A DNA stretch of 64,000 bases from Citrus sinensis (Eukaryota > Streptophyta > Magnoliopsida > Sapindales > Rutaceae), in NCBI RefSeq assembly GCF_022201045.2, contig NC_068561.1:23132501-23196500 (forward strand), written 5' to 3'. Below are positions 1 through 10,304 of this stretch, in pieces. Numbering within the stretch: position 1 is the first letter of the stretch; every line of letters starts with the position of its first letter. The notes beneath the pieces are model-generated. The model had not been told where the DNA came from. It worked only from the letters and a program-made list of their open reading frames with translations, and did not search any database. The position numbers and the translations under genes were made by a program.

Positions 1-2070
1 AAGAAAATATTTTACAAGTGAAATGATGATTACAAGTATTGAGTAATTTTGCTTACTACTAAGAACCTCAATACACTCAATCTCTCAAATCACTAAAATA
101 AGAGCTTATAATTTTGATGCTCTCAATTCTCAATTTCTCTCTAAAGAAGAGGAAATAAAATTGAAGAATGATATGCCGAGAGGGGAATTGAAGCCTTCTA
201 TTTATAGGCTTCATTTCTCATCTTTTTTTTAATAAAATAATTATTTTATTATTTTTCTTCAAATCTTGCGGCTTCTTCTTTCTTATTTTCTTTTTCTTTC
301 TTCTTTCTTGTCAAAGCTGTTTGCGTCTATTTTCCTTCAAACTTTGCTGCACCTTCTCCATTTTTTTTCTTGATTAAAAGAATGTAGCAACAATCGCATT
401 ATTCTTCAATAATGGCAGGTACTACCTTTTAGAAAGATGGTGCTTTCCTGTCATTTTTTCACATTCTCCCTCTTGGAGATTTGATTGATAATCTATCAAT
501 CTCCACACCATCATTTCTGTTTCGCCATTGTCATGTTGTTTACGTTTTTGCAAGGCCATTAGAGGTTCTACTCCATACAAATTTATCAACATTAATTGGC
601 TTGGTCATAACATCTGCTAGGTTCTTATTAGTATAGATTTTCTGTAAATCCACACTTCCATCTTCTACTACTTCACGAATAAAGCAATACTGAACTCCTA
701 TATGCTTTGTCCTAGAATGAAAGGTTTGATTCCTTACAATGTGCAGAGCATTCTGACTATCACAAAACACATATATTTTTTTCTTGTTTGTGCCCGAACT
801 CCTTCAATAACCTTTGCATCCATATAACTTTCTTGCAAGCTTGTGTAGCTATCATATATTATGTTTTTGTTGTAAATAGGGCCACAACGGTCTGCAATTT
901 CAATACCCAGCTTACAGCTCCTCCTGCAAGTGTAAACACATAGCCAGTAGTGGATTTCCTTTTATCAAGATCTCCTGCAAAATCTAAATCAACATCGGAG
1001 TTCCTCTAATGTATCTCAAAATCCTCTTCACAGTTTTCCAATGTTCTTCACCAGGATTTACTATGTATCGACTGACTGCTCCAACTGCTTGTGCAATATC
1101 TGGTCTTGTACAAATCATAACAAACATTAAACTTCCCACTGCTGATGCATACGGTACTCGGGACATGTCCTTCCTCTTTGCTTTATTGGTAGGACACATA
1201 CTTGAGGATAACTTGAAATTAATAGGAAGTGGGATAGAAATTGACTTACAATATTGCATGTTGAAGCGTCGCAAGATGTTTTTTTAAGTAGTTCTTCTGA
1301 AAAAGCCAAATCTTCCTATTATTTCTATCTCCATAAATTTGCATCCATAGAATCTTGTTTGCTGGTCCCACGTCCTTCATTTCAAACTCCTTACCTTATT
1401 GTGCCTTTAAGTCTTGGACTCGATCTTTATTGGGGTCTGCTACCAACATATCATTCACATACAACAGCAAAATGATGAAAGCATTGTCTTTAAACCTCTT
1501 GTAATATACACAATGGTCTGAACTGAATCTGTTGTATCCAAGGCTCATGATAAAGGAATCAAATCTCTTATACTAACACATCGGCACCTGTTTGAGACCG
1601 TACATAGATTTGTTCAATCTGTAAATCAAGTTCTCCTTTCTTATTTCAGTAAAACCTTCTGGTTGGAGCATATCAATTTCCTTTTCAAGTTCTCTATGAA
1701 GAAATACAATTTTTACATCTAACTGCTCTAGATGTAGGTCGATGTAGCACACATTGTCAAGACTACTCTGACTGTCGTGAGTCGAGCCATCGGAGAAAAT
1801 ATCTCGTTGAAATCAATACCTTCTTTCTGAGTATATCCTTTCACCACTAAATAATATTATTTTATTATTATTATTTTTCAAATCTTGCAGCTTGTTTGCC
1901 TTCTTTCTTATCAAAGTCGCCAGCCTTCATTTTCCTTCAAACTTTGCTGCACCTTACCTTCTCTATTTTTTTTCTTGATTCAAAGAATGCAACAACAGCC
2001 GCATTTTTTTCAATAATGGCGGGCACCCCCTTCCTAGAAGGGGGTGCCTGCCTATCATTTTTTCACATCA
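1..2070 (-). mobile_element. Ty1/copia LTR retrotransposon fossil
   Basis: Relic of a Ty1/copia element read on the minus strand. RNase H-like sequence lies around 544-770 and the end of the reverse transcriptase domain around 984-1850. Two related T-rich, LTR-like stretches flank this, about 225-475 and 1850-2070, sharing the phrases ttccttcaaactttgctgc and caataatggc. Only the 3' part of pol is recognisable; gag and integrase are not seen. It is broken many times and cannot be active. The divergence between the two flanking repeats suggests an old insertion. Exact outer ends and target duplication are not resolved because the element reaches the window edge. Confidence 0.8.
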
Positions 2071-2728
2071 CCACTCTTATTCTTCTTCACCATGTTAAGC
2101 AATTACGAAGGATTGTCTTAGGAGGGAACAAATTTGTGAGGAAAAAAAATTTGACAAGAGTTACATGTGAGTTTGGATGTCTATTTAGGTAAAAATTTAT
2201 TAAAACAAAATCTTAGCCATTAATTTCACTAATGACACATATCAATAGATCCTTGAAAGTTTAGAAAGGTTAGGAGAAAAAAATGCTTAGGAGAATGTCC
2301 AAATTCAAAAACCTTTTATTAATTAATAGTGGGTTTATCAAGGATAAAATAATCACACAAAATTTTGAAATTAAAAATTTTTTTAACATCATTAAATTTG
2401 AAACAGTTTTCTTTTTTTTTTTTTCTTTTTTACTAAACTTCTCTAATTTCGTTGAGCTTCATTATTTTTTTTTTAAAAAAGCAAAGATTGTTTTTGGATT
2501 GCCAAAGGTATATAAATTTGTTCTTTTTAAAAAAAGAAAAGCAGAAAAAAGGCAATTTGGGGCTTTGGACTTCTCGAGCCGGGCTTCAATGCATTGTTAA
2601 TTGGTTACTAATTTTAGCCCACAAGTGACATGGGAGGAGAAAAAAAATTAAAGGCAGAGAGAGTTCAAAGGCATTTAAGAAACTGAGGGAGGGAAAAACC
2701 TAAAGAGAATTTCGGAGGAAAATTTTAG
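2071..2728. other. AT-rich spacer
   Basis: No gene is supported. Long T and A tracts and short chance reading frames without known motifs. Confidence 0.5.
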
Positions 2729-2818
2729 TTTGGGTTGTGATATGAGTTTAAAGGTGCCTCCCACAATTAGGGCTCTCCCCAGAATACCTCGTGGTTAAGA
2801 CAAAAAAAAAAAAAAAAG
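2729..2818 (+). repeat. SINE 3' end with poly(A)
   Basis: The phrase gtgcctcccacaatt, then acctcgtggtt and an A tract, matches the 3' half of the SINE at 27388-27774. No tRNA-like head with A and B boxes is seen here, so this is a 5'-truncated copy. Confidence 0.6.
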
Positions 2819-3492
2819 ATTTGCCAGAAATTTTAGGACATTATGGACTTATTATGAATTATGATATCACGGTTATAATTTCTACATATTATTGCGAATA
2901 TAGAATCCTAAGGCTCTTTGACATTTGCCTTGCAGACTCGGAATTAAGAAGATGCAAGTGTATTACATCCACCTGTAGGAATTGTGCTGTGAAGAAATAA
3001 TTTATATTGGAATTTGGAAGATCTCCCAATCTAATATTGCCCTTTGCATTGTACATGATATAGAAACTTCATAATTTTTATGGCTAAAATCATCGTTAAT
3101 AAACTTAAGATAATTAAATTATTATTTTATTCACAAAATTTACTCGTGCCATAATATGGAGTTGCAGGTTGATGATTGGAGTTGGAGTTCTTTAACAAAG
3201 ACAACAATGAAGAGTGCATTATATATATAAAACTAATGTTACTTGTATAGATGATAATTCTCCCTCAGGCACACAAGGCCATTCTACTAATTGATTAGAA
3301 GATGAACATGGGATGAATTGAAAGACCGGTTTTTCTTTCAATCTGATGGTAGAATATCTCGTGAATTAATTATGTTATCTACAAACTTAATGTGATCATA
3401 ATAGAAAATCCATAAACAAAAGGGTGCCAGATATAAATTGACCCTTGTTTCGGCATACAAAATCTGGTACTAACACGACGTTAGTATAAAAC
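2819..3492. other. Upstream region of the ascorbate gene
   Basis: AT-rich sequence between the SINE fragment and the TATA box of the next gene. I see no coding feature. It presumably holds promoter elements, but none is clear enough to name. Confidence 0.4.
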
Positions 3493-3500
3493 TATAAATA
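3493..3500 (+). promoter_or_regulatory. Candidate TATA box of GGP gene
   Basis: TATAAATA, 322 bp before the GGP start codon. A start site about 30 bp downstream would give a leader of about 300 nt. That leader begins close to an ATG at 3525 opening a 94-codon frame that closes at 3809, just before the main ATG. Confidence 0.45.
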
Positions 3501-3821
3501 AGCTGGCTGCTCCGTATTTTAAATATGAACCCACTTTGGTCAAAGTCGGTTAACGGCGCCACCGCCTGTAACTTAATATTCATAGGAGCCGAAACGTGCA
3601 TCAAAACCCATTCTACTAATAGGAGAAGAATTCAGAATCTCACACAAAACCAACAAGTAAAATCTCCTTTTCCTCTCAGGAATATTCTGCAGATTATTTA
3701 TTTATTTTTTTATACATCACTCCAAAATGAAACCCAGTTTTTTATATTCATAACTTGTTTCATCAACGTTGGTGAAACAAAAACAAAACAGCAGTGGCAC
3801 AATCATTAACCAAGCCTTAAC

Positions 3822-6036
3822 ATGTTGACAATTAAGAGGGTTCCCACGGTGGTTTCAAATTACCAGGACCAGGAGGAGACTACTTCCGAAAATTCAGAAG
3901 CTGGCTGCGGAAGCAACTGTCTTGGAAATTGCTCCCTACCCGGTATGTGCCTTGCTGCTTCTGTTGTTAAAGAAACTTTACTTGAAGTGGTAAAATGTAT
4001 TTTTTATTTTTTCCGGAAATACATTGTAATGATTTCGCAAATTTACGTAAAGCAGGCTTGTCTCCTTAGCTTTGCAGCATAACTGGTTAACCAAAATTGT
4101 ATATTTGTCTAGAACATTAAACTGGTCTAATTTATTGATGATTTCAGTATCAAAGTTGCCTTTATATCAAATCACGAAAGATAAAGTTGATTTGACCGAA
4201 GAGGCATCAGGTGAAGAGCCTCGGATGTCTTTCTTGCACGATTTGTTGCTGGGGCAATGGGAAGATCGAATGAACCGTGGCCTTTTTCGGTATGATGTAA
4301 CTAGTTGTGAGACAAAGATTATCCCTGGAGAATACGGTTTCATTGCACAGCTTAATGAGGGCCGCCACCTCAAGAAACGCGCCACTGAGTTCCGCATTGA
4401 TCAAGTTCTTCAGTCTTTTGATGAGAACAAGTTCAATTTCACCAAGATTGGCCAAGAAGAAATGCTTTTCAGACTTGATGATTCAAAGTCTCCTAGTGTT
4501 GTTGCCATCAATGTCAGCAGACTGAATCTTTCAATGTGCTTTATTTAACAACATTTAGTGTTGATATCTGTTGTGGCTAATAATGGTTATGTCAATTTTG
4601 ATGATCAGGTGAGCCCGATTGAGTATGGACATGTTCTATTGATACCCCGAGTTCTTGATTGCTTGCCTCAGAGGATTGATCATGAGAGCTTCTTGCTTGC
4701 TCTTTACGTGGCTAAAGAGGCAGCTGATCCATTTTTCAGACTTGGGTACAACAGCTTGGGTGCTTTTGCTACTATTAATCACCTACACTTTCAGGTTCTA
4801 CACTTCTTTTGTCCATATGGACTATCTTAATGATTATCTAATTATGGATGAATTAGTCGTAAATAAAGATTGTTGATTCAACTGCACTGCAGGCATATTA
4901 CTTGCCTCTGCCTTTCCCCGTTGAGAAAGCTCCAACCTCAAGAATAGTAACAGTGAAAGGCCATCAAGACACACAAGTTATAATTTCACAGTTATTGAAT
5001 TATCCGGTTCGTGGTCTTGTCTTCGAGGTGGGGAAGTCGTTGAGGGATTTATCTCATGCAGTTGCTAGTTCTTGCATTTGTCTGCAGAACAACAACATTC
5101 CTTTCAATGTACTCATCTCTGATTGTGGCAGGAGAATCATTTTGTTCCCGCAGGTAATTCTTTTACTCTGATCTCATAGCTTCATTTTCTGATTTGGCAT
5201 TTTCACTGGCAAATTAATAAACAATGTGAATGTACCATATAGATATCTTAAAAGGCTCGATTGAATGATTTGGACCATAGACTGTGTCGCTTTCTCTATT
5301 TTTTTATTTTATTTCTTCACAGTGAGTCTCTTGTCATAGCCACTCGGCCTTGGGCCGAGTGGTCAGGGCTGCTGCCCTCCAGGCAGCAGTTCGAACCCCC
5401 ATAAATGTATTGCGGGGTATTTTCTTCCTTAATTAAAATTGAGTGAAGGTAGTCTTCTCCTTTATCCAAGAGTAAAGAGTAGACATCTCTCGAATATTTG
5501 TGAGGGTTAAAATCTGGACAGAGCTCCATTAGCATTGATGTAAGTTGATCCCAGTAATAGTCTGATTTGTAAATATTAGTTATAGTCTCATATAATATGA
5601 GTTGTAATTTGAGCAATAGTCTGTAATAAAAAAAATAAAAGGTCCCTTGTCATACATTATGTATAGTTTGGCAAAAATACTGAACTCTGCTTGTGTATGC
5701 CAGTGCTACGCGGAGAAACAAGCACTTGGAGAAGTAAGCCAGGAGCTTCTGGACACTCAAGTAAATCCAGCTGCTTGGGAGATTAGTGGGCATATAGTGC
5801 TGAAGAGAAGGAAGGATTTTGAAGAAGCGCCAGAGGAATATGCCTGGAGAGTTTTATCTGAAGTATCACTCTCAGAGGAGAGATTCCAAGAGGTTAAGGC
5901 TTATGTATTGGAGGCAGTAGGCTTGCAAAAGCCTATTTTGGAGGAAAATGGCATAATTCAAGAGGAAGATTCTCTTGATAAGCTACCTGCTCTAGAAGCT
6001 CAACGGGTAGTTCAAAATTGTACGGTTCAGCATTGA
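3822..6036 (+). CDS. VTC2-like: GDP-L-galactose phosphorylase (VTC2/VTC5 type)
   Basis: Converts GDP-L-galactose and phosphate to L-galactose 1-phosphate and GDP, the committed step of the Smirnoff-Wheeler ascorbate pathway. Exons read as 3822-3942, 4148-4512, 4609-4794, 4893-5153 and 5704-6036, giving 421 residues. The family N-terminus (IKRVPTVVSNYQ), GLFRYDV, QLNEGRHLKKR, YGHVLLIPRVLDCLPQRIDH and CYAEKQALGEVS are all present. The HIT-type catalytic motif HLHFQ is at residues 220-224, at the end of exon 3. Compared with my memory of Arabidopsis VTC2 (about 442 residues), the linker before SPSVVAINVSP is about 20 residues shorter and the C-terminal tail is short, so this may be a divergent paralogue. 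Intron 4 contains a SINE. The frame is open throughout and the gene looks functional. Confidence 0.93.
5339..5645 (+). mobile_element. tRNA-derived SINE in intron 4 of GGP
   Basis: A 307-bp insertion with a tRNA-like head (box A-like gggccgagtggt, box B gttcgaacc), a body, and an A-rich 3' end. It is flanked by a 9-bp target duplication, cttgtcata, at 5330-5338 and 5646-5654. The head opens with a 9-bp palindrome around a 3-nt loop. The body shares blocks (ctcgaatatt, gttaaaat, ttgtaaatatta) with the SINE at 26230-26542. The insertion ends about 60 bp before the exon 5 acceptor. Confidence 0.8.
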
Positions 6037-7375
6037 AGCAGTATATCTTTGGCCAACGTAAGTGGAGAAACCAAGGATTTGTTAACACTTAACAATTTAA
6101 AATGTTCTTAGAATAAGATGCCTAACCCACGATGTAATGATTTTGCTAGTATCTTCTTGTTTTTATCTGATGAGTAATTGCAAATTATTAGATTTGAGAA
6201 CACTGTAGACACAGCTTCGATCCTGTTTTATCAATTTCGAGAATTTCCTTTGCTCATGAGAAGTTCATTCAAGTAAAGTTTTGTAGAATAGCCCACACTA
6301 AAATTGCTAACGCATCTACCTTCAATAAAAAGTTGGATTTACGAGGATGATAAATTTAAAAGGTTCTCATGTCAAAAGTAAAAGAAAAGCCAGCTACTAT
6401 TGCAGAACTGGAAACTAATCGAACCATGAAAATCACCTCTTTTTATTGGACAAGGTCGCTTTCCTGAGGCCTAAAGCATGTTTTACTCGAACAACACTCA
6501 AACCAAAAAAAGTAAAGTACTGTCTTTTTTTTAGTATGAAATTTAAATTTAATTTTTTTTCATACATACAATTTGTTTATTTTAAGTTGTTCTTTTTTTA
6601 ACTTATCACTTATTATTAGACAATTTTATATGAATAGAAAAGGTAGAAAAAATTTACTTTTATCTAAAGTATAAATGAAAAATTTTAATTTCAAATCTAA
6701 AAAATATCCTTAATAATTTATGTATTTCCATTATTATATAAAAACATAATATTTTTGTACTATTCTTGAAGTTATTTTTTTAATTACTTTAAATTTTTAT
6801 TCACATGATAACATTAACTAAACTAAACTATTGAACAAACCAAATTATGTCCGTTGTGATGAATCAAAAATAAAATAACAGTGTTGACTTTTATAATAAA
6901 ATTTGATGTTATCATTTCATCTTTTATTTAAAAAATTAAATCGAGATCAACAATAATAATATTTTTTTAATGCTACCAAATTAATTAACCTGTGAAAATT
7001 ATAAATTATGAAGAACAAATATATGTAGCACTTAAAATGATATTTATGTTAAACTACTAACTTTTTAAGTTTTTCTCTTCAGATGTTGAAAAAGAAAAGT
7101 AAACATGTCATTCAGACATTTTCATTCAGATCTATTCAGACTTCAACTAAATTCAAATATATTCAGATTTCAGATAAAAAAACAAATGCAACCTAAGACT
7201 AATTATAAATTATTTTTAAAATTTTCACTGTTAGTAATACAACATAAATAGTTGTAAGAGTAATAACTATACCTTGCCAAAATACAACTTTCACATGATT
7301 TAGGTTAGTTTAGGATTATTTTTGAGAGGTTAAAAATGATTTAAAAGTTAATTTTAGTATTTAGTAATTTATTTT
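6037..7375. other. AT-rich intergenic DNA
   Basis: 3' flank of the GGP gene followed by very AT-rich DNA. No coding or RNA gene is seen. Confidence 0.5.
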
Positions 7376-7966
7376 GGATAAAAGCTTATTTAATCCCTAT
7401 ATTTTGAAGTTACTACCTATTTAGTCTCTGCATTTTTAAAGTATCTCAAAACACTCATGCCGTTAAATTATTGACACCTGACTGTTAATTTTGTTCCTTT
7501 TATCTAACTTTTATAATATTATCCTCTTATAATAATATTTCTTTTTGACACTAATAAAAAAAAATTATGTTACTAAATTAACACAAAAAATAAAATAGAA
7601 ATAAAAAGAATCTATATTAATTTTTATGGAAAACTCTGCTAAGGAGTCGATATATTAATTTATTTACTAATGTCCAAAAAAATTGGTAATTTGTACATAC
7701 ACGAGCATCCACAAAAGTTAATATATATATATATATTTTTTCATTATTTAGGATTAAACTAGTAATTTAATTTTTTCTTTTGATTAACATCTAAAAGAAA
7801 GAAACATTATTGTAAGAAAGTAATATTTTAAAAGCAAGCCAAAAGAATAAAAAGTAACAATAAGAGTGTTAATAGTTTAACGACAAGAATATTTTGAGGT
7901 ATTTTAAAAAATACGGAGATTAATCAAATTATAGGACTAAAAAAACTTTTCCCCCCCCCCCCCCCC
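7376..7966. mobile_element. Non-autonomous TIR element, copy 1
   Basis: Left end ggataaaagcttatttaat and the reverse complement of the right end form imperfect inverted repeats of roughly 120 bp; inside them, gtatttttaaagtatctcaaaa on the left pairs with its counterpart near 7890-7915. The element has no coding capacity. A run of about 16 C marks the right end. A second, diverged copy lies at 23759-24339. The superfamily is not certain because no clear target duplication is visible. Confidence 0.6.
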
Positions 7967-9337
7967 AAATCACTGGTAGAATTAGCTCATGTTACGATAG
8001 ATACTAAAAAGTACAGAAGGAATAATTATTATAATTTAATTTTAAAAATCAATTTCATATGTATTATAAAAATTCAAAATTATCCTCATAAATTAGAAAA
8101 TAAAATCATTAACTTTAAAGAAATTATTATTATTACTAATTACATTGAGATAATAAAATAAAAAATAAAATTAATAATGTAAAATATTTATTTTAGTCAT
8201 TAATCATCACATATATATATATATACATAAAATAAAAATTATATATATGTGTGTGTGTGTTTATAAATGTGTCAATAATTTTTTTCAATATTATATACAA
8301 TTCAGTAATTTATATTTTAAGATTTACAAAATACATATGATTATTTTATAACTCACACTATTTTTAAAAATAAATTTAAATTTTATCACACTTATTATTT
8401 TAAATGCTATAATATTACCAAACTAATCCTTATTAACTTGAGAAAATTAATTATTCAAAAGAAAATAATAACGCTTTCCACTGAGCAAAATTACTGAGAC
8501 ATGTGACCCTACGATCTCTACTCCCCCAGCCGCTACTGAGACATGTGACCCTACCATCTCTACTCCCCCAACGGCTCCAATTGACTTCCTTGCATCAAAT
8601 TGACTAGTGGAGGAAACCGATTAAGCGGCACCACAGTATTTATAACGACTCAGTTTCGTAAACATAATGATGCGTTTAATCACAGTCTCAAATCCCAATT
8701 CCGCGTTGACATCTACACGTCCTCGTCTCCGTCGTCTTTCTTAATCTTTCTCCACAACTCCACACGTATTCCCATTATTATAATAACAAAAATGTTAACA
8801 TTAATGTTAATTTAATCCCTCCCAACTTAAAACGTTGACTGAATCATATCCCTATTTGTTAAACGTCTAACTTACAACCAATCAAAAAAAACTTACAACC
8901 AATCAAACAGTTCCACGTCACTAGTCAAATTCTTCCTTTCCAATTAGTAGTGAATTAAAAAGTTATTTGCTATTATTTTTAAAAAGTAATCGTCAGTGAA
9001 TAGTAATCGATTGTGCTGCTAAAACTTAACTTCATTTGCCAGGAAGCCAGAAGACGCGGCGCGTAAAGCATGAAACCATTTGTAGCAATAAGAAAGCAAG
9101 TCTAGTTAAAGGATTACTCTGAAGCTAATTCTAAAAAATTCCGTTCAAGTCTAGGGCGCCGTCACCGTTAATCGAACAGAAAAAACAAGAACGGAAATTA
9201 AAGAGAAAAAAAAAAAGGAAAAGGAAAAGGAAGCTACCGAAAATTAAAATCCTAATAACTATACACAATTGAAAACCTGAAAACTAATATTATTAGGTCA
9301 GCGAACTTAACTTGATGGATGATCATCAATCAATCAA
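7967..9337. other. Spacer with microsatellites and tandem repeat
   Basis: AT-rich DNA with TA and TG microsatellites near 8212-8262 and a 42-bp direct repeat near 8492-8575. CCAAT motifs repeat near 8877-8905. The end of the stretch is the 3' flank of the minus-strand calmodulin-like gene. No gene is supported. Confidence 0.5.
8492..8575. repeat. Tandem duplication, 42 bp x 2
   Basis: Two units beginning tactgagacatgtgaccct follow each other directly and differ at only a few bases, indicating a recent slip or repair event. Confidence 0.8.
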
Positions 9338-9799
9338 TCAGGAACGAGTCATCATCTTCTTGAACTCCTCAAAGTTAACGTGGCCGTCGCCGTCGGCGTC
9401 AACCTTCTTAATCATATTAACGCAATCTTTCAACGAGCTCTTCTCACCAAGCTTCTTCAACACGGCATGCAACTCGTTAGCGGAAATCAAGCCGTTCTGG
9501 TCCATGTCGTAGAGATCAAACGCGTCCTTCAGTTCCTTCGTTCCGTCGGTGGATCCGCCCGCGAGATGGAACGTGGAGAACTCTTTGAAGTCAATGTAGC
9601 CGTCGCCGTCAGTGTCGATCTCATCCATTACGCGTTTGACCTCTTCGGGGGAGGTTTTGGAGCCGAGAGAACGGAGGACGTCCTTGAGCTCGTCGGCGGA
9701 GATCTTGCCGTCGCCGTTTTTGTCGAACTTGTTGAATACCTTGCGTACTTCGTCCATTGAGCCGAGATAATTGGCGCCGTTTGAGTTATTTGCTGCCAT
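9338..9799 (-). CDS. CML: Calmodulin-like protein, four EF-hands (CML23/24 type)
   Basis: Cytosolic or nuclear calcium sensor of 153 residues from one exon. Four canonical EF-hand loops start at about residues 26 (DKNGDGKISADE), 62 (DTDGDGYIDFKE), 98 (DMDQNGLISANE) and 134 (DADGDGHVNFEE); each has acidic residues at positions 1, 3 and 12 or equivalents, so all four should bind calcium, with asparagine replacing Asp in some positions. The ATG at 9799 is used: upstream in-frame codons have no ATG and lie in the leader below the TATA box at 9910-9916. The sequence resembles the pollen allergen Ole e 8 and Arabidopsis CML23/CML24 (TCH2). The neighbouring gene order also matches CML23/24. Confidence 0.92.
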   Translation of the reverse strand: MAANNSNGANYLGSMDEVRKVFNKFDKNGDGKISADELKDVLRSLGSKTSPEEVKRVMDEIDTDGDGYIDFKEFSTFHLAGGSTDGTKELKDAFDLYDMDQNGLISANELHAVLKKLGEKSSLKDCVNMIKKVDADGDGHVNFEEFKKMMTRS

Positions 9800-9909
9800 G
9801 ATTGTTTTGTTTTGAGAGAAAAGAAAGAAGACTGAGAAAAATAGGAGCTTATACTTCTGCGTGTTTTTGTATTTTTTTAAAATCAGAATTCCATGGAGAT
9901 TAGTTGGCA

Positions 9910-9916
9910 ATTTATA
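9910..9916 (-). promoter_or_regulatory. TATA box of CML gene
   Basis: TATAAAT on the minus strand, 110 bp before the start codon. It predicts a leader of about 80 nt. Confidence 0.65.
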
Positions 9917-9927
9917 GAGCAGGAATC

Positions 9928-10304
9928 ACGCGGTTTCCACGCGCTTATGGGCTTAGTCTTCGAGTCCTTGTACGATTGTAACTTATAAGACGGATATTAA
10001 CCAATAATTTTTAGTGGGTGGGATATTCTCTGGTGCGGTCCGATACTGTGTGTCTGCTGCCACAGTAGCCAATAAATGAGAAATCTTGTAATTTGGAGAA
10101 AGTGAGAAGCGTGGGGATTTTGAGCTGTGGAGGCTATAATGAGTTTTGATGCATACGATCGCTGCCTTTGAGCATACGGAAGCGAATACGACTATACAAG
10201 TGCGGGGCCTGCAAGCAAGTTTTACTTTTGGCTGCTGCTGATCGTGTCACTGACGAATACCTGTTAACGCGTGATTCTCGTTCCTATGGCTGCATCATGA
10301 CGCG
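9928..10304 (-). promoter_or_regulatory. CGCG-core motifs upstream of CML
   Basis: Four CGCG cores lie at about 9929-9932, 9940-9943, 10268-10271 and 10301-10304, two directly above the TATA box. The 10266-10271 site reads AACGCG, the complement of CGCGTT. CGCG-core boxes are the known binding sites of CAMTA (calmodulin-binding) factors, and CGCGTT is the rapid stress response element. Use here is inference. Confidence 0.45.

Noticed and set aside
9380-9760. Open frame opposite the CML coding region
   Set aside because: Shadow of the EF-hand codons on the other strand.
9338-9910. Longer calmodulin-like frame with a hydrophobic N-terminal extension
   Set aside because: The extension has no ATG; it starts at TTG right below the TATA box and lies in the leader.
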